NCBI RefSeq assembly: GCF_001613065.1
Contig: NZ_BDBQ01000021.1
Location: 54,471-118,470, forward strand
DNA: 64,000 nt
Source of the DNA: Nocardia miyunensis NBRC 108239
Lineage (GTDB): Bacteria > Actinomycetota > Actinomycetes > Mycobacteriales > Mycobacteriaceae
Direction: 5' to 3'
The translations under genes were made by a program, and so were the position numbers. Below the pieces are notes generated by a model. The model was not told the DNA's origin and made no database searches. It saw only the letters and a program-made list of their open reading frames with translations. Shown here one piece after another: positions 53,832-62,408 of the stretch (positions within the stretch are counted from its first letter, which is position 1; each line of letters opens with the position of its first letter).

Positions 53832-54791
53832 TCAGTTGTCGCGGTGCGGTTCCGGGGGCAGTCCGGCCGACCATCCGGCGGGGTCGGTCCAGGCCTGCAG
53901 GGTTCGGGTGGTCTCGAAGCGGCGGGCTGCCCTGGTAACCGGATCGGCGAATTCCAGTGTGGCGGCGAGCAATTGCAGGGGCCGGGTGAAGTCGTCGATG
54001 GGCCGCTCGGTCAGGACGGGGAAGAAGTCGTCGCCGAGGATCGGGATGCCGAGGCCGTTCATGTGCACTCGGAGTTGATGGGTGCGGCCGGTGTGCGGGC
54101 GCAGACGGTAGCGGCCCAGTCCGCCGCGCTGGTCGAGCAGGTCCACGCGGGTCTCGGCATTCGGCTCTCCCGGTACCTCGAACGCGCGAATGATGTTGCG
54201 CTCCTTGATGATCCGGCTGTGTACCGTCCTCGGCAGCGATAGGTCCGGATCGTACCGGGCGATCGCCTCGTACTCCTTGCGCACGCGGCGCTCACCGAAC
54301 AGTTTCTGGTACGCGCCGCGCTGGGCGGGGGTGATCACGAACAGCACCAGTCCGGCAGTGGCCCGGTCGAGGCGATGTGCCGGAACGAGATCCGGCAGTT
54401 CCAGCTCCCGACGCAGCCGTACGAGGGCGGTCTGCAGGATGTGCCTGCCGCGCGGAATCGTGGACAGAAAATGCGGTTTATCGATCACCAGCAGATGTTC
54501 GTCGCGGTGCACGATGGTGATCCGGAAGGGCACCTCGGTCTCCTGCGGCAGATCCCGGTGGAACCACACCGCCCCGCCCGGCACATAGGGCGCGTCCGGC
54601 GCGATCGGGCCGTCCAGATCGACGATGCCGCCCTCGGCGAGCAGTTCATCGATGCGCGCGGGCGCGACTCTGGGCAACCGCTCCACGAGGTGATCGCGGA
54701 TGGTCGCCCAGGAACCCTCGTCCGGCAGCCGCAGCCGCGCCGGGTCCAGTCCGTGCCGCTTCGGCAGCGGCGGCTTCTGCCTGCGTCTCAT
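53832..54791 (-). CDS. RluA-type RNA pseudouridine synthase
   Basis: About 319 aa. Catalytic motif HRLDRATAGLVLFVI (Asp nucleophile), plus LLVIDKPHFLSTIPRG and RLRPHTGRTHQLRVHMNGLG, the RluA-family motif III. The N-terminal 60 residues (LPDEGSWATIRDHLVERLPR) resemble an S4-like module. Isomerises uridine in rRNA or tRNA; which site cannot be told. ATG 54791 is the first with coding character; upstream sequence to 54959 is unlike coding DNA. Convergent with the EXLDI gene, 10 bp apart. Confidence 0.9.
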   Translation of the reverse strand: MRRRQKPPLPKRHGLDPARLRLPDEGSWATIRDHLVERLPRVAPARIDELLAEGGIVDLDGPIAPDAPYVPGGAVWFHRDLPQETEVPFRITIVHRDEHLLVIDKPHFLSTIPRGRHILQTALVRLRRELELPDLVPAHRLDRATAGLVLFVITPAQRGAYQKLFGERRVRKEYEAIARYDPDLSLPRTVHSRIIKERNIIRAFEVPGEPNAETRVDLLDQRGGLGRYRLRPHTGRTHQLRVHMNGLGIPILGDDFFPVLTERPIDDFTRPLQLLAATLEFADPVTRAARRFETTRTLQAWTDPAGWSAGLPPEPHRDN

Positions 54792-54900
54792 CGGGAATGA
54801 GACTAACCGCACGTGCCGGTTCGCCGTTCGCCCGCCGATCTCGGCACGGGAGGCATGCCCCGGCCGCGGCATCGGGTTCGTGGAACGGCGATGGCGGCGA

Positions 54901-55710
54901 TCACCGCGCGAAGTACCGGCCCGGCGAGATGCCGACCGTGCGGTGGAAGGCCGCCACATAGGCGCTCGAGGTGCCGTAACCGACCCGCTCGGCGATGCGG
55001 GCCACCGGCAGCCCGCTGGCGAGCAGCGGTAGTGAGGCCGCCAGCCGGATCTGAGTTCGCCACTGCCCGAAGGTCATTCCGGTCTCGGCGAGAAACAGCC
55101 GGGCAAGCGTGCGCGGGCTCGCGGCGGCCGCGTCGGCGAACTGATGCAGGGAGCGGTCGTCGGCCGGATCTCGCGCCAGAGATTGCGCGACCGACAGCGC
55201 GCGCGGATCGGTCGGCAGCGGCGCGCCGACCGGTATCACCTCCACGGGTTCGAGCAGGTCGAACACGACCGCCTCCGCTCGTCGGCGTGGCCCGGCCGCA
55301 CCGGGGTCGGGCCGGGCGGCTGCGCAGTCGTCCGCGATGTGGGCGGCGTCCGCGGCGAGGTGGTCGAACAATTCGTGCAGCAGGCGGCCCACCCGTAACA
55401 GCGTCGGCGCGGTGAAGGCGACGGGGGTGTGGTCCGGCTCCACGAAGATGCCGCGCATCGCCGCGCCCTGGGAGGTGCCCGTGCGGTGCGCGATGCCGCC
55501 GGGAATCCACAGCGCCCGGGTGGGTGGCAACACCCAGCGGCCGACGCCGGTCTGGACGGCGAGGACTCCCCGCGATGCCCAGGCGATCTGGTGCTGGGGA
55601 TGTTCGTGCGTATCGAACCAGTGGCCGGACGGGAGGTCGCCTGCCCCGACGATCATCGTGGTCGACCCCGGCGGCGGTGTGAGCAGCTGAGCATGACCGT
55701 TTTGCGACAC
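54901..55710 (-). CDS. AraC-family regulator with N-terminal cupin
   Basis: About 269 aa. N-terminal cupin-like sensor (WFDTHEHPQHQIAWASRGVL and LPPTRALWIPGGIAHR). C-terminal double HTH (LHQFADAAAASPRTLARLFL, then IAERVGYGTSSAYVAAFHRT, ending GISPGRYF). Divergent from the methyltransferase gene with about 55 bp between their starts, so it may regulate that gene. GTG start at 55710. Confidence 0.88.
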   Translation of the reverse strand: MSQNGHAQLLTPPPGSTTMIVGAGDLPSGHWFDTHEHPQHQIAWASRGVLAVQTGVGRWVLPPTRALWIPGGIAHRTGTSQGAAMRGIFVEPDHTPVAFTAPTLLRVGRLLHELFDHLAADAAHIADDCAAARPDPGAAGPRRRAEAVVFDLLEPVEVIPVGAPLPTDPRALSVAQSLARDPADDRSLHQFADAAAASPRTLARLFLAETGMTFGQWRTQIRLAASLPLLASGLPVARIAERVGYGTSSAYVAAFHRTVGISPGRYFAR

Positions 55711-55765
55711 AGTCTGTCACCATAGCGTCTGGTTGCCATCGCCCTGGCGTCCTACCGTCGGGGTC

Positions 55766-56338
55766 ATGGGAATGAACTACCTACATCGAGTGCTGTGCCG
55801 CTCCGCATTGTGGGAGCGCACGAGTGCGAAGAAGATCGTGCCGTGGGCGCTGGCGGGCCTGGACCTCGGCGACTCCGCACTGGAGATCGGTCCCGGTTAC
55901 GGCGCCAACGTCAGGGCGCTGCGCGACCGTGCGGCGACGCTCACCGGGGTCGAGATCGATCCCGAGCTGGCTGCCGGTCTGCGGGTGAAGCACGACGGGA
56001 GGCTGCGGGTCGTCGAGGGCGATGGTGCGGCAATGCCATTGGCGGACAACGAGTTCAGCTCGGTCGTGTGTTTCACGATGCTGCATCACGTCCCGTCGCC
56101 GTCCCGGCAGGACGAGCTGTTCGCCGAGGCGCTGCGGGTGCTGCGCCCCGGCGGAGTGTTCGCGGGCAGCGACGGTCTGGATCAGTTGCCGTTCCGGCTG
56201 ATACACGTGGGCGACACCTGTGTGCCGGTTCCGCCGGAGACGATCGCCGACCGCCTGACGCGCGTCGGGTTCACCGACATCGAGGTCGACAAGCGGTTGT
56301 CCAGCTTTCGTTTCCGCGCGCGACGTCCGGGGAGCTAG
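55766..56338 (+). CDS. class I SAM-dependent methyltransferase
   Basis: About 190 aa. SAM-binding motif ALEIGPGYGANVRAL, then GVEIDPELAAGL, VVEGDGAAMPLADNEFSSVV and FTMLHHVPSPSRQDELFAEA, then VLRPGGVFAGSD, the normal order of motifs I-III. Probably methylates a small molecule; substrate unknown. Starts ATG 55766 or 55772, differing by two residues; G-rich stretch upstream as ribosome-binding site. Confidence 0.87.
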   Translation: MGMNYLHRVLCRSALWERTSAKKIVPWALAGLDLGDSALEIGPGYGANVRALRDRAATLTGVEIDPELAAGLRVKHDGRLRVVEGDGAAMPLADNEFSSVVCFTMLHHVPSPSRQDELFAEALRVLRPGGVFAGSDGLDQLPFRLIHVGDTCVPVPPETIADRLTRVGFTDIEVDKRLSSFRFRARRPGS

Positions 56339-56402
56339 CCCTTCGCGAACTGGTGCGGGTCGGCAACCGAACCGTCCTGGCGGCAGTCGGGGTGAACCCG
56401 TC

Positions 56403-56600
56403 GCGGACTGCGTCGGCCGAGCGGACGGAGCGGCGTACAGGTCGGGTGGTGGCGGACTGTGTCGGTTAGGCGGACAGAGCGGCGTACAGGTCGGGTGGTG
56501 GCGGACTGTGTCGGTTAGGCGGGCGGAGCGGCGTGCGGGTCGAGTGGTCGCGGACTGCATCGGTTAGGCGGACGGAACGGCGTGTGGGTCGAGCGCCAGC
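56403..56600. repeat. 49-bp tandem repeat, about four copies, overlapping the amidohydrolase 3' end
   Basis: The phrase GTCGGTTAGGCGG (or close variants) occurs at 56412, 56461, 56510 and 56559, exactly 49 bp apart. Each later copy carries the complement of GCCTAACCG, the stop region of the amidohydrolase gene, so the repeat appears to be a reiterated copy of that gene's last codons and stop. It fills the 225-bp space between convergent genes; nothing else is seen there. Confidence 0.85.
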
Positions 56601-57934
56601 AGCGCCGCGGTGAGCGCGTCGACGTCGATCCGCGTGCTGCGGCCGTCGGTCACCACGACATCGCCGCCTACCAGCACGGTGTCCACGATGCGCGGCGTAC
56701 CGCAGGTCAGCAGCGTCGCACCGGGGTCGCTGACGGGTAGGCAGGCGAAGTCCCGGTCGAATCGCAGCAGGGTCAGGTCGGCGAGACGTCCGGCGCTCAC
56801 GCCGCCCGGCGAGAGTGGGACGGGCAGCCCGAGCGCTCGCGCCGCGCCGTCGCAGGCGATCGCGAGCATCGACCCGATGTCGAACAGGTCGGCTCGGCGC
56901 GCGTGCGCGCGCTGGACATATGCGCCCGCGCGCAACGTCTCCAACATGTCCTGCCGGTCGTTCGACCCGGCGCCGTCGACGCCCAGTCCGACCGCGACGC
57001 CGTCCGCGAGCAGTTCGGGGACGGGTGCGACCCCGGATCCGAGTCGCATGTTGGACACCGGGTTCCACGACACGGCGGCCCCTCCGGCGGACAACGCCCG
57101 GCGCGCGTGCGCGTCGAGTCCGACGCCGTGCACCGCGAGCAGGCGTTCGCCGATCAGCTCTCCCTCGGCGAGGTAGTCGATCGCGGACAGACCGGCGTGC
57201 GCACGGCACATCTCGTCGTCGGTGCCCGTCTCCGACAGGTGGATCATCACCGTGAGGTCGCGGTCCCGGGCGAACGCGGCCGTGGCGCGCATGCCCTCGA
57301 CCGTCAGCGAGCGGGGATTCGGGACGGCCAGCCCCAGTGTGACCCGGTCGCCGGCGGCCGCGGCGAGCCGGTCGGCGTCGGCGAACGCGGTGTCCAGCGG
57401 CTGCATCAGCCGCGGGTCGAAACCCCAACGGCGAGTGGGATCTTCGCGGTCCGCGACACCCCGGCCGAGGACTGCCCGCACCCCGGCGTCGGACAGCGCG
57501 GCGAGTACGGCGTCGTGTACCTCGGGCGCGGGATGCGGCCACATGTGTTCCACGAGGGTCGTCGTACCGGACAGCAGGCCCTCGACCGCGGCGGCCACGG
57601 TGGCGACATAGGCCCGCTCGGGGGTGACGGCGTTCATCGCCTCGCCCACCGCGAGCAACCATTCCAACAGCGGCCGGCCCTCGCCGACACCGCGGCACAG
57701 CGACTGCTGCGTATGCGTGTGGGTGTTGACGAAGCCGGGGATGAGGTGAGCGCCGGTGCCGTCGAGCACGCCGGGCCCGGTGACGTCCCGGACATGGTCG
57801 CGAACGTCGGTGATCATGCCGTCCGCGATCGACACGTCGGTGTGCGGACGCCAGGTCGCGCCGTTCCACACGGTCACGTCGGCGACGGTGTGGATCCGGG
57901 TCGGTGCGGCATTCGACCGCAGAGCGCGGGGCAT
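56564..57934 (-). CDS. metal-dependent amidohydrolase (deaminase/hydrolase of the AtzA/TrzN/SsnA group)
   Basis: About 456 aa. All metal-binding and catalytic elements are present: IPGFVNTHTHTQQSLCRG (His-x-His), VMIHLSETGTD (His, Glu), LLAVHGVGLD (His) and VGLGVDGAGSNDRQDML (Asp). Family enzymes deaminate or dechlorinate heterocycles such as cytosine, 8-oxoguanine, guanine or s-triazines. Its start overlaps the stop of the upstream lipoprotein gene by 4 bp, so the imported compound is probably its substrate or a precursor. ATG 57934 chosen for that overlap and for MPRALRSNAAPTRIHTVADV beginning the beta-sandwich. Confidence 0.88.
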   Translation of the reverse strand: MPRALRSNAAPTRIHTVADVTVWNGATWRPHTDVSIADGMITDVRDHVRDVTGPGVLDGTGAHLIPGFVNTHTHTQQSLCRGVGEGRPLLEWLLAVGEAMNAVTPERAYVATVAAAVEGLLSGTTTLVEHMWPHPAPEVHDAVLAALSDAGVRAVLGRGVADREDPTRRWGFDPRLMQPLDTAFADADRLAAAAGDRVTLGLAVPNPRSLTVEGMRATAAFARDRDLTVMIHLSETGTDDEMCRAHAGLSAIDYLAEGELIGERLLAVHGVGLDAHARRALSAGGAAVSWNPVSNMRLGSGVAPVPELLADGVAVGLGVDGAGSNDRQDMLETLRAGAYVQRAHARRADLFDIGSMLAIACDGAARALGLPVPLSPGGVSAGRLADLTLLRFDRDFACLPVSDPGATLLTCGTPRIVDTVLVGGDVVVTDGRSTRIDVDALTAALLALDPHAVPSA

Positions 57935-59106
57935 CACCGGATGCCGATCGAGCGGTCGCCGAACTCCGGGTCGAACAGTGTGGCGGGATCGACCTTCGGG
58001 TCCACCTTCGCGCCCTGCGCGGCGAGCAGCGGCGCGAGGTCGGTCACGAACGCGTGCGCTCGCGCCGGGTCGTACGTGCCTACCGAGCCGTTCTCGTTCG
58101 CGATGAGGTTCTCGGACTTCAGGATTCCCGACGCGTACCGCGCTTCGGCGAGGGAGTAGGTGGCGTAGGCCGGGTCCTTCGCGACCACGTCGGCGATCAG
58201 CTTGTCGGTGGCCGTCGGCGCCGTGACGAAGTCGGCGTCCGCCTGCTGCACGATCGGTACCAGCTTCTTCAGGCACGGCGTCAGCTGCGCGAGCCGGTCG
58301 GCCCGGACGGACACGTTGGACGCGTACGGGTCGAAGCCCAGCTCCGAGAGGCGACCGGAGGCGACCGGCTTGTTCCACGCCGGGGTGTCGTGCTCGTACT
58401 CCCACGGCTCGGCGTCCGCGTAACCCTGCTGCACGATCGACGGGTCGCCGACGAACCGGGCGGGGCTGCCGTCATAGCTCGTATCGAGCTGCGATTTCGT
58501 GACGTAACCCTTGGCGAGCAGCCAGGTCGGGAAGGTCTGCTCCTTGGACACCACGACGGTGGCGTGCGACGCGGCCAGCCCGCGCAGGTTCAGGCCGGGG
58601 TGCGCGGCGGAGTCCCACATGAGGATCGCGGGGTTGTGCGTCAGCAGCGGCGTGACTCCCACGACCCGCTGGCCCGCGCTCGCCGCGACGATCTGGTCGC
58701 CGTGCACCAGCCCGAGATCGATCGACGAGTCGACGTACATCTGGGAGGCGACCGACTGGAATCCGATGGCCGAGCCGCCCGACTTCAGCCGCAGCTTGAT
58801 TCCGGTGTTCTTCCCTTGTGCCACAAGGGTTCCCGTGACCGACTTGGTGTTGGTGTCCACCGTGTAGTCCGGTCCGAGCAGCTGGAACATCGCGCCCATG
58901 TCCGCCTGCGGCTGCCACTGCAACTGCACGGTGAGGGTGTCGGGGCAGACGCCGGCGAGGCGCTGCGCGGCGGGTGCCGGGGCCAGCGAGACCGACGGGG
59001 CGGGAGTGGTCGACGAACCGCATGCGGCGAGGGTGCAGGCACCGATGGTCAGCGCGGCGGCCAGCGCGACCGCCCGTCGCGTGATATGGGCATGAAAGAG
59101 TGACAT
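57934..59106 (-). CDS. NMT1/SsuA-type ABC transporter substrate-binding lipoprotein
   Basis: About 390 aa. Lipoprotein signal peptide with lipobox LAAC (Cys about residue 29), then DTLTVQLQWQPQADMGAMFQ, typical of the THI5/NMT1 and SsuA/TauA group. ASQMYVDSSIDLGLVHGDQI and PALLTHNP-like VTPLLTHNPAILMWDSAA follow. Delivers a small organic compound (this group covers pyrimidine precursors, nitrate, sulfonates) to the ABC permease encoded on the opposite strand. Heads a two-gene minus-strand unit with the amidohydrolase and is divergent from the ATPase. Confidence 0.88.
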   Translation of the reverse strand: MSLFHAHITRRAVALAAALTIGACTLAACGSSTTPAPSVSLAPAPAAQRLAGVCPDTLTVQLQWQPQADMGAMFQLLGPDYTVDTNTKSVTGTLVAQGKNTGIKLRLKSGGSAIGFQSVASQMYVDSSIDLGLVHGDQIVAASAGQRVVGVTPLLTHNPAILMWDSAAHPGLNLRGLAASHATVVVSKEQTFPTWLLAKGYVTKSQLDTSYDGSPARFVGDPSIVQQGYADAEPWEYEHDTPAWNKPVASGRLSELGFDPYASNVSVRADRLAQLTPCLKKLVPIVQQADADFVTAPTATDKLIADVVAKDPAYATYSLAEARYASGILKSENLIANENGSVGTYDPARAHAFVTDLAPLLAAQGAKVDPKVDPATLFDPEFGDRSIGIR

Positions 59107-59241
59107 CTGTTCTCCTGCAACGGAATCGGGAGCGAAATCGCGGGACCGGGAGTGGTCGCGGGTGCGGCGGCCCGGACAAGCCGGGAGTGTCGGGGGCGAT
59201 TACACGGTCGCGCACCGCGCGATGGTCCACAAGCCCAGAGG

Positions 59242-59291
59242 ATGCATGTAACAAGATGTTCACGGCGACGTTCACGTGATGATTACATGCA
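59242..59291. promoter_or_regulatory. long inverted repeat TGCATGTAA...TTACATGCA, operator candidate
   Basis: Perfect 9-bp arms at 59242-59250 and 59283-59291, 32 bp apart. The space between holds AACAAGATGTT (a small palindrome) and two direct GTTCACG copies. Located in the 252-bp region between the divergent SBP and ATPase genes, so it probably binds the GntR/FCD regulator encoded at the end of the cluster. The regulator assignment is inferred. Confidence 0.55.
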
Positions 59292-59358
59292 ATCGAGAGT
59301 CTGGATGCACACCGCGAGCCGAATCCGCTCGCAGATCGTTCCGATATCGGAGGTTCTC

Positions 59359-60177
59359 TTGCCATCCTTCGCACCACTGGTCGACACGCGCGGCGATGTC
59401 GACGCACGGCATCTGAAAGCGGACGACCAGGTGTCGTTCCACGAGGTGTCGATGACCTACCCGACCGGAACCACCGCGCTGTCGTCGGTATCGCTGTCGG
59501 TGCGCCGCGGCGAGTTCGTCGCGATCGTCGGGCCTTCGGGCTGCGGCAAATCCACCCTGCTGCGCCTGGCCGCCGGACTGGAGCGACCGTCCGCGGGCGC
59601 GGTCGCCGTGGGCACGCCGTCGGTCGCCTTCATCTTCCAGGAGGCGACGCTGTTGCCGTGGGCTTCGGTGCGCCGCAACGCATCCCTGCTGGTCGAGCTC
59701 GCCGGCGTGCCGTCCGCGGCGCGCCGGGCGCGGGTGGATGCCGCGCTGGCCGCGGTCGGGCTGGAGGACTTCGCCGACCAGCTGCCCAAAGCGCTGTCCG
59801 GCGGCATGCGGATGCGGGTGTCACTGGCTCGCGCCCTCGCCCTCGAGCCCGAGCTGATGCTGCTCGACGAGCCCTTCGGCGCACTCGACGAACTCACCCG
59901 GCAGGAGATGCAGCTGCAACTGCTGGGCCTGTGCGAACGCGGCGGCTACACCGCGGTGTTCGTGACGCACTCGGTGTCCGAGGCGGTGCTGCTCGCCGAC
60001 CGGGTGATCGTGATGTCGGCCCGGCCCGGCCGGATCGCGGCCGAGATCGAGGTCGATCTGCCACGGCCGAGGGGTGAGCGCGGCGACGGCGGATCCTGGG
60101 GAGCCGAGCTGCGATTCGCGCCCGAGTACACCGATACCGTCGCGCGCATCTCGGGACTGCTGCGAGGTGTCGCATGA
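59359..60177 (+). CDS. ABC importer ATPase (SsuB/TauB type)
   Basis: About 272 aa. Walker A IVGPSGCGKSTLL, Q-loop FIFQEATLLPWASV, signature LSGGMRMRVSLARALA, Walker B LMLLDEPFGALDELT, H-loop FVTHSVSEAV. The PWxxVxxN pattern is typical of nitrate/sulfonate/taurine and pyrimidine-type importers. I chose TTG 59359 because GGAGG sits 5 bp before it; the upstream ATG 59287 lies inside the operator-like inverted repeat. Stop overlaps the next ORF by 4 bp. Confidence 0.9.
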   Translation: MPSFAPLVDTRGDVDARHLKADDQVSFHEVSMTYPTGTTALSSVSLSVRRGEFVAIVGPSGCGKSTLLRLAAGLERPSAGAVAVGTPSVAFIFQEATLLPWASVRRNASLLVELAGVPSAARRARVDAALAAVGLEDFADQLPKALSGGMRMRVSLARALALEPELMLLDEPFGALDELTRQEMQLQLLGLCERGGYTAVFVTHSVSEAVLLADRVIVMSARPGRIAAEIEVDLPRPRGERGDGGSWGAELRFAPEYTDTVARISGLLRGVA

Positions 60178-60440
60178 GTGAGCGACCGATGGCCGCAGCC
60201 GAGACCTCGCTCGTGCCGGAGTGCGGTGGGCGGGTGGTCGACACGGCTACGACTGTGCTCGTGCCGGAGTGCGGTGGGCGGGTGGTCGACACGGCTACGA
60301 CTGTGCTCGTGCCGGAGTGCGGTGGGCGGGTGGTCGACACGGCTACGATTGTGTTCATGCCGGAGTGCGGTGGTCGAGTGGTCGACACTCCGACGACCCT
60401 GCTCGTGGCGGAGTCGTGCTTTGCCGGGGTGGCGGAATGA
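60174..60440 (+). CDS. 88-aa ORF made mostly of a 16-residue tandem repeat
   Basis: Begins at an ATGA overlapping the ATPase stop and ends at a TGA overlapping the permease ATG, so it is perfectly coupled to both. The sequence is a short start (MSERPMAAAETS), four near-identical units of the type LVPECGGRVVDTATTV, then LLVAESCFAGVAE. Each unit has one Cys and one GGRVVD. The same DNA is open in all three forward frames because the unit is 48 bp, so a fused longer permease N-terminus cannot be excluded. No known function; it may be only a spacer that keeps coupling. Confidence 0.5.
   Translation: MSERPMAAAETSLVPECGGRVVDTATTVLVPECGGRVVDTATTVLVPECGGRVVDTATIVFMPECGGRVVDTPTTLLVAESCFAGVAE
60214..60405 (+). 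repeat. 48-bp tandem repeat, four copies
   Basis: Units begin TGCCGGAGTGCGG at 60214, 60262, 60310 and 60358, exactly 48 bp apart. The first three are almost identical, the fourth diverges at several positions. The repeat lies between the ABC ATPase and permease genes and preserves frame in every reading frame. Confidence 0.9.
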
Positions 60441-61291
60441 GTACCGTATTGAATGTGCCGATCGCCCGGGTCGTGCAGGCCACCCCGGTTACGCCGCGTC
60501 GGCTCGCTGCCCGGTTCGGGCGCGGGTCGGTGGCCGTCGCCGCGCTGGCCGCGGGAATCGGGTTGTGGTACGCGGTGTCCTATCTGGTGCTCAGCCCGCG
60601 ACGCCGGTTCCTCCTCCCGGCTCCGCACACGGTGTTCGCGCAGTCGCTGCTCGATCCCGTGCACCTGCGGCCCATGCTGACCGCGCTCGGCGTGACCGCG
60701 AAGGTGGCCGGGATGGGGTTCGTTGCGGCCGCGGTGATCGGGATCGCCGTGGGCGCGCTGATGAGCCAGACGTGGTGGCTCGAGCGCGTGATCTTCCCCT
60801 ATGCCGTTGTGCTGCAAGTGGTTCCGATCCTCGCGATCACCCCGCTGCTGGGGCTGTGGTTCGGCTACAGCACCACCTCGCGGGTCACGGTGTGCGTGAT
60901 GATCGCGCTGTTCCCGATCATCACCAACACCCACTTCGGGTTCCGCTCCGTCGATCCGGGCCTGCACGAGCTGTTCACGCTGGGACGGGCGTCCCGCCTG
61001 CAACGCCTAGTCCGGCTCGAGCTGCCCGCGGCGTCGCCCGCGATCCTGACCGGGCTGCGGATCGCGTCCGGACAGGTGATCATCGGCGCCATCATCGGCG
61101 ACATGTTCTTCGCCCAGGGTGAACCGGGCATCGGCACCCTCATGGACGACTACCGGGCACAGTTGCGCTCCACCGATCTGATCGCGGCGATCGTGCTGGC
61201 CGCGGCGTTCGGTGTGGCCGTGTTCGTCGTCTGCTCCGCGGTGTCCCGTCTCGCGGTCGGGCGCTGGCACAGCTCTGGAGGTGTGCGATGA
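60437..61291 (+). CDS. ABC importer permease (SsuC/TauC type)
   Basis: About 284 aa with six membrane helices. EAA-type loop region: ELFTLGRASRLQRLVRLELP, then AASPAILTGLRIASGQVIIG. VVPILAITPLLGLWFGYST is typical of the family. Works with the ATPase and the NMT1-type lipoprotein to import a small organic molecule. ATG 60437 overlaps the preceding ORF stop; its own stop overlaps the oxygenase start (ATGA, 61288-61291). Confidence 0.9.
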   Translation: MSTVLNVPIARVVQATPVTPRRLAARFGRGSVAVAALAAGIGLWYAVSYLVLSPRRRFLLPAPHTVFAQSLLDPVHLRPMLTALGVTAKVAGMGFVAAAVIGIAVGALMSQTWWLERVIFPYAVVLQVVPILAITPLLGLWFGYSTTSRVTVCVMIALFPIITNTHFGFRSVDPGLHELFTLGRASRLQRLVRLELPAASPAILTGLRIASGQVIIGAIIGDMFFAQGEPGIGTLMDDYRAQLRSTDLIAAIVLAAAFGVAVFVVCSAVSRLAVGRWHSSGGVR

Positions 61292-62373
61292 GCGAATCCA
61301 TCACTCCGGGAAGCGATTTCGTCATACCCACCGTCGACATCGCGCCCTACCTCGACCCCGCGGGGTGCGCCGCCACCGACTCGGCGTGCGCCGCCGTCGC
61401 GGCGAGCATCGACGACGCCTGCCGCACGGTCGGCTTCCTGCAGGTCGTCGGGCACGGCGTGCCCGACGCCGCGATCGACGGGCTCGCGGCGGCGATCGAC
61501 GGCTTCTTCGGTGCCTCGGCGCAGACCAAGCGTGAGTTTCACCGGCCGGGCGAGAACCGCGGCTACACGCCGCCGAAGTCCGAGTCGCTGAGCATGAGTC
61601 TCGGTGTGGCGCCGTCGAATCGGATGAACGACTTCTACGAGGCGTTCACCGTGGGCACCGAGGCCACCGCGTATCCCGGACTGGACCTGCCCGAGGCCGA
61701 CTACCCGGCCAACCGCTGGCCCGACGTGCCCGGCTTCCGCGATTCCGTGGCGGCGTACCTGAGCGAGGTGACGGTCCTGTCCCGCGCGCTGCTGCGCGCC
61801 TGCTCGGACGCATTAGGGTTGGGCCCCAACTATTTCGACGATCTGATCGACCACTCCATCGACACCTTGAAGATGAACAACTACGCGTTGCCACCGGGCG
61901 CGATCGAGCTGGACGGGCCGCTCACCGGGATGGGCGCGCACACCGACTTCGGGATCCTCACCGTCCTGTGGGCGGATCGCGTCGCCGGGCTGGAGGTGCT
62001 CGGGCCGGATGCGGTGTGGCACTCCGTCGTGCCCGCTCCGGGGGCATTCCTGGTGAACCTCGGCGACGCCTTCGCGCGCTGGACGAACGACCGATGGCGG
62101 TCCACCCTGCACCGCGTGGACCCGCCGGTGGTCGACGGCCGGATCGAACGCCGCCGGTCCGCGGCCTTCTTCTTCGACGGCAACCACGACGCCGTGATCG
62201 AGCCGCTGCCCGGCACCGTGCGGCCCGGGGAAGACGCCTACCCGCCGATCACCATCGCCGCGCACCTACAGGCCAAGCTCGCCGGGATGAAGCGCGGCAA
62301 GACACCCGCCGGAGCCGATCGCGAGGCCGCCCGCGTGCTCGATGCCGCCGGGCGCGGCAATGCCCGAAAATGA
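61288..62373 (+). CDS. 2-oxoglutarate/Fe(II) oxygenase, isopenicillin-N-synthase-like (1)
   Basis: About 361 aa. N-terminal DIOX_N pattern (IPTVDIAPYLDPAG, GFLQVVGHGVPDAAIDGL). Iron ligands HTDFG (His, Asp) and STLHRV (His), then RRRSAAFFFDGNH, the Arg-x-Ser that binds 2-oxoglutarate. An active dioxygenase is expected; the family includes thymine 7-hydroxylase-type enzymes. Coupled by 4 bp to the permease, so it probably hydroxylates the imported compound. Confidence 0.88.
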   Translation: MSESITPGSDFVIPTVDIAPYLDPAGCAATDSACAAVAASIDDACRTVGFLQVVGHGVPDAAIDGLAAAIDGFFGASAQTKREFHRPGENRGYTPPKSESLSMSLGVAPSNRMNDFYEAFTVGTEATAYPGLDLPEADYPANRWPDVPGFRDSVAAYLSEVTVLSRALLRACSDALGLGPNYFDDLIDHSIDTLKMNNYALPPGAIELDGPLTGMGAHTDFGILTVLWADRVAGLEVLGPDAVWHSVVPAPGAFLVNLGDAFARWTNDRWRSTLHRVDPPVVDGRIERRRSAAFFFDGNHDAVIEPLPGTVRPGEDAYPPITIAAHLQAKLAGMKRGKTPAGADREAARVLDAAGRGNARK

Positions 62374-62408
62374 CTCGAATCTTCTTGTCCGACAGGAGAA
62401 CACACACG

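Noticed and set aside
60214..60405. CRISPR-like array
   Set aside because: The 48-bp units are directly adjacent without unique spacers, and no cas genes are present.
60221..61291. Permease with an extra 72-residue N-terminus made of WAGGRHGYDCARAG repeats
   Set aside because: The ATG at 60437 has the 4-bp overlap typical of this operon and starts at normal permease length. The extension is an alternative frame of the 48-bp repeat. Not fully excluded.
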